Virus record (IMG/VR): IMGVR_UViG_3300019886_000067
Location: 1 to 64,000 of that record
Strand: one strand, 5' to 3'
DNA from: a virus
DNA length: 64,000 nt
This document shows, piece by piece, positions 1 to 7,578 of this stretch. Both the position numbers and the translations under genes were made by a program. Every line of letters begins with the position of its first letter. Positions within the stretch are counted from its first letter, which is position 1. Under the pieces are notes generated by a model. The model saw nothing but the letters and a program-made list of their open reading frames with translations. It was not told where the DNA came from and did not search any database.

Positions 1-650
1 CGGGCGGGGCATCCGGCACTATCCCAGTGGGGGCATCCGGCAATGCCACAGTGGAGGCATCCGGCAATGCCACAGTGGAGGCATCCGGCAATGCCACAGT
101 GAGGGCATCCGGCAATGCCACAGTGGAGGCATCCGGCAATGCCACAGTGAGGGCATACGAAAATGCCACAGTGGAGGCATCCGGCAATGCCACAGTGAGG
201 GCATATCGTAATACGTCCGTCACTGCTGGCAAGTACGTTGCCGTCCACAAGATGCCTGACCACACGCAGACAATCAATGGCGGTGTTGTCATTGAAGTTC
301 CTGAGATTGATACTGCGGAGGCTTGGCTGGATTACTACGGTGTCGAGCCTGATAGCGATGGTTGCATTACGGTCTACAAGGGCGTCAACGACGAACACCG
401 TAGTGACAATGGCGCGACTTACACCGTTGGTGACTACGCCAAATGTGATGATTGGCGAGACGACGATCAATGCGGTGGTGGTCTACACTTCTGTGCGACG
501 CCTTTCCAGACTCACAGGTACACAAGCGGGCGTAAGTACCTAGCCTGCAAGGTAGAAGTATCGAAGCTCAAAGTCATTTCACCAGACAAGCTCAAGGCTC
601 CGATTTGTTTTGTGGAGCGCGAGGTCAACATCGACGGCGATCCCGTCTAA
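1..650 (+). CDS. DUF7666-like protein with ASGNATV repeats, 5' end outside window
   Basis: The reading frame is open to the left edge, so the N-terminus lies outside the window; the first start codon seen inside (GTG at 27) is probably not the real start. The N-terminal part is a run of eight-residue repeats of the type ASGNATVE/R. After about residue 65 it becomes a non-repetitive domain of about 140 residues with several Cys and Trp residues. The short Gly/Asn/Ala/Thr/Val repeats followed by a compact domain resemble phage proteins annotated as DUF7666, where the repeats probably form a beta-solenoid. Function is unknown. A small hypothetical gene follows 20 bp downstream on the same strand. 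Confidence 0.6.
   Translation, partial: GGASGTIPVGASGNATVEASGNATVEASGNATVRASGNATVEASGNATVRAYENATVEASGNATVRAYRNTSVTAGKYVAVHKMPDHTQTINGGVVIEVPEIDTAEAWLDYYGVEPDSDGCITVYKGVNDEHRSDNGATYTVGDYAKCDDWRDDDQCGGGLHFCATPFQTHRYTSGRKYLACKVEVSKLKVISPDKLKAPICFVEREVNIDGDPV
9..205 (+). repeat. Tandem 24-bp coding repeats
   Basis: About eight head-to-tail copies of a 24-bp unit built on GGCATCCGGCAATGCCAC encode the ASGNATV repeats of the first gene. Copies differ mainly at the codons for E/R and SG/YG/YE. There are no spacers, so this is a coding tandem repeat and not a CRISPR array. Confidence 0.9.
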
Positions 651-670
651 GATAGGAAAAAAAACACATT

Positions 671-1180
671 ATGCCTAAGATAGCAACCCTAGATCAACTG
701 AAGGACTTCGCCAACAAGGTCCGTGAGGCAGGCGGTGGAAATCCTCTTGACGCGTTGATGCCTGCGGTTCCTAGCGACATAGACCAGTGCTTGATCGCAA
801 AGAACCTCAACTTCAATTGCAAGGTCAACACTGATGGTCCGCATGAGGATTGGATCATGGTACTGGAAGACAAAACAATCCGTGACAACATAGCTAAAGC
901 CCTGAAACTGAAAGTGTATGACATTCCGTGTGACGACGAGGAGGACGAGCTTTTCCGCGAGTATGCAGTCATCCTCCCTGTTGCGATTGGGCGTGTCGCC
1001 GCTGAGTTTGATGAGGTTTTCGCGGCAATCTCTGGTCAAGGCTCTCATGCTTGGGTTGACAAAAGCGACCGCAAGGCGCTAAATCGGCTCAAGCGCTTCT
1101 GGCCTTACTTGGAAGCGTCAGTAAAGGAGGCGTACACAAACGCCAGCTTTGTCAACGCTAGAGGAGAATTGGTACTTTGA
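671..1180 (+). CDS. Hypothetical protein, 169 aa
   Basis: ATG start 20 bp after the preceding gene; an A-rich leader (gataggaaaaaaaac) precedes it. The protein is soluble, mixed alpha/beta in composition and acidic in the middle (about residue 95, a DDEEDE patch). I do not recognise a family. The stop codon overlaps the TTG start of the next gene, so the two are probably translationally coupled. Confidence 0.7.
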   Translation: MPKIATLDQLKDFANKVREAGGGNPLDALMPAVPSDIDQCLIAKNLNFNCKVNTDGPHEDWIMVLEDKTIRDNIAKALKLKVYDIPCDDEEDELFREYAVILPVAIGRVAAEFDEVFAAISGQGSHAWVDKSDRKALNRLKRFWPYLEASVKEAYTNASFVNARGELVL

Positions 1181-1548
1181 CACCATCAGGCATGAAGACA
1201 TTTCCTTACCCGACTGACTGGTCAGGTATGATGATTCCGACACGTCAATGTGTGTTTAACAACACGGGCGTGGTGATCGTCTTTGACGAATGTGACGAAG
1301 AGTGCCCAATTCAGATATCAACAAGCTCGTCAGACATCATCGACGCTGAGTGGCTTGATCTAGAGGAGGTCAAACATATCAGAGATACGTTTACTCGGGT
1401 CATCGACTTCTTCAAAGACCAGCCCGACGAGCCTGTGTCTAGCTGTTGTGGCTCTGGGCCGCGTCAGCCTGAGCCAGGGACAGCGGTAGAGGAGCCAGAG
1501 CCCCAGGTGTATATCGAGCTTGGGACACTGGTACTGCTACCCGCTTAG
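1177..1548 (+). CDS. Hypothetical protein, 123 aa
   Basis: The TTG start overlaps the previous stop codon in TTGA and follows a GAGGAGA-type ribosome site. The protein is acidic with a Pro/Glu-rich tail, and a CCGSG motif lies near residue 88. No family recognised. Its 3' end overlaps by about 110 bp the end of a convergent minus-strand membrane protein gene, so one of the two C-termini may be shorter than drawn. Confidence 0.55.
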   Translation: MTPSGMKTFPYPTDWSGMMIPTRQCVFNNTGVVIVFDECDEECPIQISTSSSDIIDAEWLDLEEVKHIRDTFTRVIDFFKDQPDEPVSSCCGSGPRQPEPGTAVEEPEPQVYIELGTLVLLPA

Positions 1549-1687
1549 CGATATGGCGTGCCTCGTGACGGAATGCGAGGCACGCCATCGCAAGCACTAC
1601 GGCCGCTAGAAGGCCCACAGGAGCCCCAGCAAGGCCGGCGGCAATACCAACTAGCCACAAGACGACGTATGCACCTATAGCAGGCAT
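1439..1687 (-). CDS. Small membrane protein, 82 aa
   Basis: One long hydrophobic segment (about residues 2-36, possibly two helices) is followed by a basic stretch and a disordered tail rich in Ala, Pro and Ser. Its ATG overlaps the stop of the upstream gene (1687-2091). It is last in a four-gene minus-strand cassette of small membrane proteins. The role is unknown; such cassettes in phages often act at the envelope. The tail overlaps a convergent plus-strand gene. Confidence 0.6.
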   Translation of the reverse strand: MPAIGAYVVLWLVGIAAGLAGAPVGLLAAVVLAMACLAFRHEARHIAKRVAVPVSQARYTPGALAPLPLSLAQADAAQSHNS

Positions 1688-2091
1688 TAGCGGCTCGGTA
1701 TTGTAGGTGGAGGAGTGACCACGTTCTCACAACCAGGAGCAGGACCAACCTCTTCACGATAATGAGCGCTAGCAAGCAACGAAGCTTGTAGCTCGGATGC
1801 GCTCAGATTGAACTTCTTAGCAAAAGCGTAAGTCTGCTCATCGCTCTGAGTCAAAATGGTGCATATGACAGTGCGGACTTTCTGCCCACGTTCGTGTGAG
1901 TCTTTCAATGCTTGAGTGTTACCGTTGATGGCGTAGCCAATGCCAACTAGCAAGAGGAGAAATCCCACCGTGGCACGTCGGACGTAGGAGCGCAACAGAC
2001 CAAGAGCCTCGTTTTTAGCCTCAACTACGGCTGCTGCCTTGGCGGCGTCTACGATGATTTGCTGGTCGGGTGTTAGCTCGATAGTGGTCAC
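1687..2091 (-). CDS. Membrane-anchored protein, 134 aa
   Basis: The GTG start overlaps the stop of the preceding 39-aa gene. A cytoplasmic N-terminal helix of about 35 residues is followed by one transmembrane segment (about residues 41-56, rich in Leu, Val, Ile). The C-terminal domain of about 75 residues has two Cys (VICTI near 78, GCEN near 122) and a Pro-rich end. The topology suggests a periplasmic or outer-face domain. A spanin-like or envelope role is possible but unproven. Confidence 0.65.
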   Translation of the reverse strand: MTTIELTPDQQIIVDAAKAAAVVEAKNEALGLLRSYVRRATVGFLLLLVGIGYAINGNTQALKDSHERGQKVRTVICTILTQSDEQTYAFAKKFNLSASELQASLLASAHYREEVGPAPGCENVVTPPPTIPSR

Positions 2092-2207
2092 AGTTTCAAC
2101 GATTCAAATAGATGAAGCACAAAGTCTAGTGTCACAATGATAGCAACGTACCAGCCGGTGCGAGGATGTGTGTCCAACACGGCCAGCAATTTCTTGGGCC
2201 AGTTCAA
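2088..2207 (-). CDS. Tiny membrane protein, 39 aa
   Basis: A TTG start shares bases with the upstream stop (TTGA) and its own stop shares bases with the downstream GTG (GTGA). The product begins MNWPKKLL and has one hydrophobic segment, GWYVAIIVTLDFVLHLF. The perfect overlap at both ends and the membrane character support a real gene in a coupled cassette, although it is very short. Function unknown. Confidence 0.6.
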   Translation of the reverse strand: MNWPKKLLAVLDTHPRTGWYVAIIVTLDFVLHLFESLKL

Positions 2208-2386
2208 GATTTCTCACCACTTTGACGCTCTCGGCGCGAAACCCAATCGAATCCCATGATTCCGAATGCTGCCAGTATGACAGTGCCACGTTCTGCGGAG
2301 TGATCTAGCAAAAGCTCGTACAGCGCCGTGAAGGCTCCGATAGATCGTGTGGCCCAATACCACCTGGGGGTTGGAAGTTTGTTCAT
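2204..2386 (-). CDS. Small membrane protein, 60 aa
   Basis: ATG start; first gene of the minus-strand cassette. A hydrophobic segment (about residues 35-50, GTVILAAFGIMGFDW) is followed by a charged C-terminus. It overlaps the next gene by TTGA. It diverges from the plus-strand gene at 2495, so the 108-bp gap between them holds divergent control signals. Confidence 0.6.
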   Translation of the reverse strand: MNKLPTPRWYWATRSIGAFTALYELLLDHSAERGTVILAAFGIMGFDWVSRRERQSGEKS

Positions 2387-2438
2387 TCATTAAGGTTGGT
2401 CGTAGAAGTACATCCAATGGTACAGGACACCTAGCCGC

Positions 2439-2467
2439 TTGACAAAGCGTGACAGTTTTGCTAGGGT
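2439..2467 (+). promoter_or_regulatory. Strong sigma-70-like promoter
   Basis: A perfect -35 box TTGACA (2439-2444), a 17-bp spacer and a -10 box TAGGGT (2462-2467). The same box pair and spacing recurs on the minus strand at 63462-63490. It is expected to drive the plus-strand operon that begins at 2495. Confidence 0.75.
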
Positions 2468-2494
2468 TCTCTTAGATATCAACGAAGAGGGGTT

Positions 2495-2833
2495 ATGCCA
2501 AGCACTTCAACAACTTTTGACTACACAGACCCACGCGGACTTGACGGCGATCCTTTCCAGGTTGCGGCCGTTGCCTGTCACCAGGCCGAGAAAGTCCTTG
2601 GAGTGGCCGAAAAGGCTGTGGATGACGCTTATGTGATGGCGCGTGGCGCTCACATGGAGCGCCAGCTACAGACAGAAGACGAGCCTGATGGCGTCGGCTT
2701 TGCCAACGACCCACTAGGAGCCCGAATCTTGAGCATCCGTGACCGGACGCAAGATATGGCGAAGGCCATCAAAAACGTGGCTGTAGCGGCGAGCTACAAC
2801 CCCAGGAAACCTCCGAAGGAGTTGCCGGCCTAA
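2495..2833 (+). CDS. Hypothetical protein, 112 aa
   Basis: ATG start with an AGAGGGG ribosome site and a strong promoter 28 bp upstream. The product is mostly helical and hydrophilic with no signal peptide or membrane segment. Family not recognised. It is first in a chain of overlapping small early genes; its stop TAA overlaps the next ATG (TAATG). Confidence 0.7.
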   Translation: MPSTSTTFDYTDPRGLDGDPFQVAAVACHQAEKVLGVAEKAVDDAYVMARGAHMERQLQTEDEPDGVGFANDPLGARILSIRDRTQDMAKAIKNVAVAASYNPRKPPKELPA

Positions 2834-3009
2834 TGGCGGATAGAGCAGCCAAGGAACGCAACAAAGCAAGCAAAGGCCGTACCGGACGCCTGACGTTCAA
2901 GAAGCGCAAGAAACTCGGCGCGGCTGTCAAGCGTACGAAGTACAAATTTCCTGACGGTTCCTGGGATTCACCACAGGGCATCGCCCGGCCGCGTCCAAAG
3001 AAAGGATGA
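2833..3009 (+). CDS. Small highly basic protein, 58 aa
   Basis: The ATG overlaps the preceding stop. About one third of the residues are Lys or Arg, with clusters such as FKKRKKLG. This suggests nucleic-acid binding, but no domain is recognised. One of several tiny basic proteins in this genome (see also 18343, 36934, 48443, 63517). Confidence 0.6.
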   Translation: MADRAAKERNKASKGRTGRLTFKKRKKLGAAVKRTKYKFPDGSWDSPQGIARPRPKKG

Positions 3010-3010
3010 C

Positions 3011-3199
3011 ATGCGTATCCGCGTAACACTCACATACGACTACGACGTGAATCCTGAGCATTATCCGGGTTGCGAGAATGCCACGCAGATGGCCGAGTTG
3101 GACATCGACTCTGACCCGGCTGTGATCCTCTCAGGTGACAACTACAATGTGTCTGCCCAGGAGATTCCCGACAAAGAGTTTGAGGGCTCTCAGGTATGA
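3011..3199 (+). CDS. Hypothetical protein, 62 aa
   Basis: ATG one base after the previous stop. The N-terminus MRIRVTLTYDYDV looks like a beta strand pair and the rest is acidic. It overlaps the next ATG by ATGA. No family recognised. Confidence 0.6.
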   Translation: MRIRVTLTYDYDVNPEHYPGCENATQMAELDIDSDPAVILSGDNYNVSAQEIPDKEFEGSQV

Positions 3200-3399
3200 G
3201 CAGTTATTTCCAAATTGAGTTTTCCCCGGTTACGCTTGGTGTTGAAGATATATGGCCTGACGGTGACGATCCACCATCACCATCGGCAGAGGATGCTATT
3301 GCTAAGATGAAAGAGCACAACATCAGTGCTGCTGGTGTCATTAATGAATGGGGACTGATCCCAGCTACATTTGATGTTAATGGAGTTCCTTTCCGGTGA
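3196..3399 (+). CDS. Hypothetical protein, 67 aa
   Basis: ATG overlaps the previous stop (ATGA) and its own TGA overlaps the next GTG. Acidic, soluble, no recognised domain. The tight chain of overlaps supports co-translation. Confidence 0.55.
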   Translation: MSSYFQIEFSPVTLGVEDIWPDGDDPPSPSAEDAIAKMKEHNISAAGVINEWGLIPATFDVNGVPFR

Positions 3400-3569
3400 T
3401 CTATAAATATGATCTACGTTATTTTGCTGAACAATCCGCAAAGGAAGTAGTTGCCAAAGCTGAAAGCCAAAGAGCAAGATTCACGAGAAGTGATCGCTCA
3501 GAGCTTGTGCGCCGGCTACGACAAGAGATTGAATACCACATTGAGCGCTACCAAGAGAAAGAGTCGTAA
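3396..3569 (+). CDS. Hypothetical helical protein, 57 aa
   Basis: The GTG start overlaps the previous TGA, and the terminal TAA overlaps the next ATG (TAATG). The product is charged and predicted almost all helical (EQSAKEVVAKAESQRARFTR in the middle). Function unknown. Confidence 0.6.
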   Translation: MIYKYDLRYFAEQSAKEVVAKAESQRARFTRSDRSELVRRLRQEIEYHIERYQEKES

Positions 3570-3859
3570 TGGGTAAAGGAATTTGTATGTGCGTGACAGG
3601 GCCACCAGTCGGCGGCGTCTGTGGGGCGTGTGGCGCAGTTGGGCCTCCGCTCCCGATGCCGGTTCCCGTGACTGTCCCTTATCCTGTGCCCTATCCGGTA
3701 CCACTTCCAGCCCCATTCCCGAAACGGCCGCATGTGCCTTATCCAGGCGAACCTCTGTCTCCGTGGAAACCACGCTGGTATCACGGCGCTTGGATGGAGA
3801 AGGGCTCCCGCTTTAGGCTGCCGTTGCAGCTTGTTACGCGGAACAAAACGACTGTCTAG
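3569..3859 (+). CDS. Pro-rich Cys-containing protein, 96 aa
   Basis: ATG start in a TAATG overlap. Four Cys lie in the first 21 residues (C6, C8, C18, C21) and are followed by a Pro/Val/Tyr-rich stretch (VPYPVPYPVPLPAPFP). The tail is basic. No family recognised. A hairpin follows 3' of the gene at 3849-3870. Confidence 0.55.
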   Translation: MGKGICMCVTGPPVGGVCGACGAVGPPLPMPVPVTVPYPVPYPVPLPAPFPKRPHVPYPGEPLSPWKPRWYHGAWMEKGSRFRLPLQLVTRNKTTV

Positions 3860-3870
3860 CACGACAGTCG
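3849..3870 (+). terminator. Hairpin, possible terminator
   Basis: CGACTGTC pairs with GACAGTCG around a 6-nt loop, followed by GATTT. It overlaps the end of the Pro-rich gene and precedes the next transcription unit. The U tract is weak, so the terminator role is tentative. Confidence 0.4.
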
Positions 3871-3915
3871 GATTTATGCTAGTCTACTCGAAACTCGAAA
3901 GGAGCGCATAGCCAT

Positions 3916-4140
3916 ATGACTAACTCACAACAGGATGTACTCAACGTGCTCGATAAGCATGGCCCGATGTCCGATCAAGCGCTTGTGCCGTTGGCACAGC
4001 ACATGGGCTCAGTCCATCAATCTTCGTCCGGCATTCGGTCGCGCCGTGCTGAGCTTGTCCGTCTGGGCGAGGTCGTACAAGTGGGCACCATTCCGCTGCC
4101 GAGCGGCCGTGATGCGGCTGTATGGGCAGTCAAAGCATAA
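3916..4140 (+). CDS. Winged-helix DNA-binding protein, 74 aa
   Basis: ATG with an AAAGGAG ribosome site. The length and pattern fit a winged helix-turn-helix: helix near QQDVLNVLDKHG, recognition region near SSGIRSRRAELVRLGEV, then a two-strand wing. Likely a small transcription regulator of early genes; the target is not known. Its stop overlaps the next ATG (TAATG). Confidence 0.55.
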   Translation: MTNSQQDVLNVLDKHGPMSDQALVPLAQHMGSVHQSSSGIRSRRAELVRLGEVVQVGTIPLPSGRDAAVWAVKA

Positions 4141-4319
4141 TGCAGGTTCGTGTATTTGACGATCACGACTCTGATCCTATAGAGTTCGACGGTATTGACC
4201 AAGTTTATTTCATCAACGAGGAAACTCATTCGGACGCCACGAGGCTTGCGCAGCGTGGAAATGATGAGACAATTTTGTTTGTAAATGCGCGCCTTGCTTT
4301 GGCGGTAGAGCTTAAGTGA
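4140..4319 (+). CDS. Hypothetical protein, 59 aa
   Basis: The ATG at 4140 in a TAATG overlap is preferred over an upstream in-frame start. Small acidic protein with alternating strand and helix pattern. No family recognised. Overlaps the next gene by GTGA. Confidence 0.55.
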   Translation: MQVRVFDDHDSDPIEFDGIDQVYFINEETHSDATRLAQRGNDETILFVNARLALAVELK

Positions 4320-4606
4320 GCGCGCCAGCTTTGATCCTCATGGATTCCTATGAAGATGGATACTGTGAGGAAATAGGATGGGTAGAGACGAGCGTGACTG
4401 AGGATGAGGCGCGTGACGCCCTAGCGGAGTTTTGCTTCGATGAAGACGGCAATGCTCCGTACCGTCCTGACTGTGGTCCGGCTGTGAAGGTATGGTTGCA
4501 GCCGGACCCAGCGGATACAACGCCGTACGATGACGAAAAGCCGTGGATAAAATGCGGCGCACACGATCCGGGTTCACTAGAGTTTTGGGAGATAAAAGTC
4601 GTATGA
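4316..4606 (+). CDS. Hypothetical acidic protein, 96 aa
   Basis: GTG start in GTGA. Strongly acidic, with three Cys at intervals (residues 17, 40 and 53) plus one near the C-terminus. No recognised domain. It ends in ATGA with the next gene. Confidence 0.55.
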   Translation: MSAPALILMDSYEDGYCEEIGWVETSVTEDEARDALAEFCFDEDGNAPYRPDCGPAVKVWLQPDPADTTPYDDEKPWIKCGAHDPGSLEFWEIKVV

Positions 4607-4953
4607 CCCATTATCCGGCAACGCTGAGAGCAATCGCTGATTATTGCGATGGGCTCGACTACATAGAAAAGACTATTTGTAGCGACAACCCGAACAAAAT
4701 TGGATTCGGTGACTCATTGCCAGTCACATCCAACGGTGAGTGTGTCGGTCGTTTTGTAAATACCAGCGAGACAGGATGGGCGTTTGAGCCGTTCAAGACT
4801 GACTTTGATGAGAAGCTGACACAGCGTGCGTATCAATGGTTGGGCAATGATCCCGGCCACATTATTAGCATAACTATAAATCAGTCGATAGGAGAGCCTA
4901 CACGAGTTGACGCTTCCTTTGTGAAGCCAGGGCCTACATGCCAGCGCACCTAA
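4603..4953 (+). CDS. Hypothetical protein, 116 aa
   Basis: The ATG at 4603 sits in the ATGA overlap with the previous stop and is preferred over an in-frame start 60 bp upstream. Soluble alpha/beta protein of unknown family. Its 3' end overlaps the helicase gene by 16 bp. Confidence 0.55.
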   Translation: MTHYPATLRAIADYCDGLDYIEKTICSDNPNKIGFGDSLPVTSNGECVGRFVNTSETGWAFEPFKTDFDEKLTQRAYQWLGNDPGHIISITINQSIGEPTRVDASFVKPGPTCQRT

Positions 4954-6797
4954 CGTTGACAGAGGAGGCCCTAGAGCTTGACCTGACTAACTGCAAAGGC
5001 AGTGAGTTTATGGACACTTTGGCGAAGGTCAAGGAGGTCCCAGGACGCCGTTTTGATGGCGACCGCAAGCTCTGGCTTATGCCGCCGGAACCGCTTGTGG
5101 CCGAGCGTGTTATCTACGCCATTCAGCCGACGCATGATGCTTCACTCGCGGAGTGGGCCAGGAGTGCGCGTCAGCAGACAGAGCGCGAGCTTGTCTCGCC
5201 GCTGCCGGAAGACGGCACGCTGACGATCCCGTGGTCAACCGAGCGCGCCTCCTGGCAACCCCAGGAAGTCAACGGAGAACCGTTCATTGGCTTGAAGGCA
5301 CATCAGCGCGCCATAGTCGAGGCTGTGGCGCAGGGAGCGCTTAGGGCTGTCATAGCGGACGATATGGGGCTCGGCAAGACGGGCACTGCACTAGCGGCCG
5401 TATCTGAGGCTGCCTCTAAGCTGCTCGACGCAGGTATTGTCCCGGCCGGCGAGGATGAAGCTCGCTACTACACTGGTGATGATCCCAGGCTCATAGTCTG
5501 CCCCAACAGTGTCAAGGGTGTCTGGGCACGAGAGATTGAGCGTTGGCTTGGGCCTAATGAGCCCGTGCAGATCATTGACGGCACGACCCCGGCCGTGCGG
5601 CATAAACAGATCGTAGACGCATTGAGCGATCCTACGTGGGTTGTCGTGAACTACGAGCAACTACGTGTGATGAAGGAAAAGAAGAAGCTCCGCAACGGTG
5701 GCACGAAGACAGTGACCGTGATGAAGGAGCCTCTGTTTGAGAGTGCCAATTGGTTTGCTGTGATTGCAGACGAGGCGCACCGTGCCAAGAACCGCAAGGC
5801 AGCACAGACCAAGGGTCTCTTCCGAATTCAAGGTCAGATCATGCTTGCGCTGACGGGCACGCCATTGATGAACGCTCCTGACGAGCTTTGGTCTCTTCTT
5901 CACTGGCTATTCCCGAAGGACTACACAAGCTACTGGCGTTTCTACGAGCAATACGTTGACTACATCGAGGGGTATTTCGGTAAGGTCATCACTGGCGTAA
6001 AAAACCCTGATGCTCTGCGTTTTGAGTTGAACAAACGACTTTACCGCAGGACGAAGGCACAAGTGCTAGACTTGCCGGAAAAGACGCGCGTGACAATCCC
6101 TGTCAAGCTTGATTCCAAGCAACGTAAAATATACACCGAAGCAGAAAAGGGGCTATGGCTTGAGATTGAGAAGGCGATTGAGAAGGGCGATCAAACGGCT
6201 GCGCGACTCGTACAGGCGGCGGACACCGGAAAGAATATCTACACCATTCCCAACGGCGCTGCAAGGACTGTACGACTACGGCAGATACTCTCAACCCCAG
6301 CACTGCTAGGAGGCGAGGACCATTCAGCCAAGATGGATGCTTTGGTCGAGAACATTCTCGACAACAAGCACAAGCCGCACGACGTTTTCTCTGAGTTTGT
6401 TCAGTCGTGCGACATATTGGCTGACCGTCTACGGACCCACGGCCTTTCTGTCGAGACGTACACAGGAGAAACAGAGGAGCACGTCCGCACAGAACTTGAG
6501 GACGAGTTCCAACGGGGCAACATCAATGTACTGGTCGGGACCATCGGCGCAATGCGGGAAGGTATCACTCTCACCGCTTCCGATACATCCCATTTCCTAG
6601 AGCGCGCATGGGTGCCCGGCTGGAACGAGCAGGCAGAGGACCGTAAACATAGGATCGGCCAACGCGCTTCTGTTACTATTTACATCTACGAGGTAGAAAA
6701 CTCCGTAGACGACGGCAAGATAGCACCAACGAACCGTCTCAAGGAGCGTATAGTAAAGACTGTGCTCCCCAAGGACACAATTAAGGAGGAACGCTAG
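4938..6797 (+). CDS. SNF2-type DNA helicase/translocase
   Basis: A 619-aa superfamily 2 enzyme that should move along DNA using ATP. An N-terminal domain of about 110 residues resembles the HARP/SMARCAL1-type substrate domain (FDGDRKLWLMP). Walker A is DDMGLGKT (about residue 143), the Walker B box is ADEAH (about 276), and motif III is ALTGTP (about 305). The C-terminal RecA lobe ends with the SNF2-type motif HRIGQ. A role in replication restart or recombination is likely. The ATG overlaps the upstream gene. A membrane protein gene follows 5 bp downstream. Confidence 0.88.
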   Translation: MPAHLTLTEEALELDLTNCKGSEFMDTLAKVKEVPGRRFDGDRKLWLMPPEPLVAERVIYAIQPTHDASLAEWARSARQQTERELVSPLPEDGTLTIPWSTERASWQPQEVNGEPFIGLKAHQRAIVEAVAQGALRAVIADDMGLGKTGTALAAVSEAASKLLDAGIVPAGEDEARYYTGDDPRLIVCPNSVKGVWAREIERWLGPNEPVQIIDGTTPAVRHKQIVDALSDPTWVVVNYEQLRVMKEKKKLRNGGTKTVTVMKEPLFESANWFAVIADEAHRAKNRKAAQTKGLFRIQGQIMLALTGTPLMNAPDELWSLLHWLFPKDYTSYWRFYEQYVDYIEGYFGKVITGVKNPDALRFELNKRLYRRTKAQVLDLPEKTRVTIPVKLDSKQRKIYTEAEKGLWLEIEKAIEKGDQTAARLVQAADTGKNIYTIPNGAARTVRLRQILSTPALLGGEDHSAKMDALVENILDNKHKPHDVFSEFVQSCDILADRLRTHGLSVETYTGETEEHVRTELEDEFQRGNINVLVGTIGAMREGITLTASDTSHFLERAWVPGWNEQAEDRKHRIGQRASVTIYIYEVENSVDDGKIAPTNRLKERIVKTVLPKDTIKEER

Positions 6798-6802
6798 ATC
6801 AA

Positions 6803-7132
6803 ATGAGTTGGTTTCGTAAAACAAAAGAGGAGGGCACTTATCCTTCTCGTCAAACAACATTGCGCAAAGAGGCGCGCAGTCGGCGGCGCAAGCGTTTCAT
6901 TGAAAATTCGTTTACGAAGCTGCTTATTGGACTAGCAGCAATAGGCATCATAGGCGTTATTGTGCTGCTTAGTGCAGTCGTAACTTATTTTGGATGGAAC
7001 CACGGCGTTGTTAACGTCATCAAGGCTTGCGGCGGTGATGCCGGCGGCATTAGTTTGACAACGGCTGTGTTCACAAACATGGCTCTAGCTGCCCTGCGTG
7101 GTGGTAACGGAGCTAAGTTTAAAACGCAATGA
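6803..7132 (+). CDS. Membrane protein, 109 aa
   Basis: Very basic N-terminus (RSRRRKRF near residue 27) followed by one strong transmembrane segment (about 38-60). A second, weaker hydrophobic stretch lies near the C-terminus. Topology: N-terminus probably inside. No family recognised. It overlaps the next gene by ATGA. Confidence 0.6.
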   Translation: MSWFRKTKEEGTYPSRQTTLRKEARSRRRKRFIENSFTKLLIGLAAIGIIGVIVLLSAVVTYFGWNHGVVNVIKACGGDAGGISLTTAVFTNMALAALRGGNGAKFKTQ

Positions 7133-7548
7133 GCGACCAGGAGCGTCTAGCATCCCGCTTCCGCCGGCTCGTAGAGCTACGTGAGAAGCGGGATGAAGAC
7201 AAGACCAAAGCCGAGAAGTCAGAGGTCGAGTACCGTGAGTACGAGTCCGAGCTTTTCGAGGAGCTTCAAGATGGGCCGATGCAGGGCACCTTGCGCTTTG
7301 ATCTTGGCGGTAACATCGGCGTAGTCACCTTTACTCCTCGGGAGACAAAGTTCGGCCGTATCGTTGACGCGGAAGCGGCCGTGCAATACTTCGAGGAGCG
7401 AGAGCTTGCGCAGGAGTTCACAAAGCCGTCTATCGAGAAGCGAAAGCTGAACGAGTTGGTACGTGATCTTCTTGAGCAGGGCAAGTCAATGCCTGATGGT
7501 ATTGACTGGTATGCGAGACGTGGAATCACGATTTCGCGCAAGAGTTAA
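7129..7548 (+). CDS. Hypothetical replication-region protein, 139 aa
   Basis: A helical charged N-terminal half (coiled-coil-like, residues 1-48) is followed by a small beta domain and a helical C-terminus ending GITISRKS. Similar small proteins occur between helicase and DNA-binding protein genes in actinophages, but I do not know a function. ATG in ATGA. Confidence 0.6.
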   Translation: MSDQERLASRFRRLVELREKRDEDKTKAEKSEVEYREYESELFEELQDGPMQGTLRFDLGGNIGVVTFTPRETKFGRIVDAEAAVQYFEERELAQEFTKPSIEKRKLNELVRDLLEQGKSMPDGIDWYARRGITISRKS

Positions 7549-7578
7549 ACAACGGAAAACAGTGGAGGTAAACAAACC

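Noticed and set aside
9-205. Possible CRISPR array
   Set aside because: Repeats are head-to-tail with no spacers and are in frame with a protein.
2439-2636. A plus-strand frame starting at 2439
   Set aside because: It begins inside the -35 box and overlaps the better gene at 2495, which has a ribosome site.
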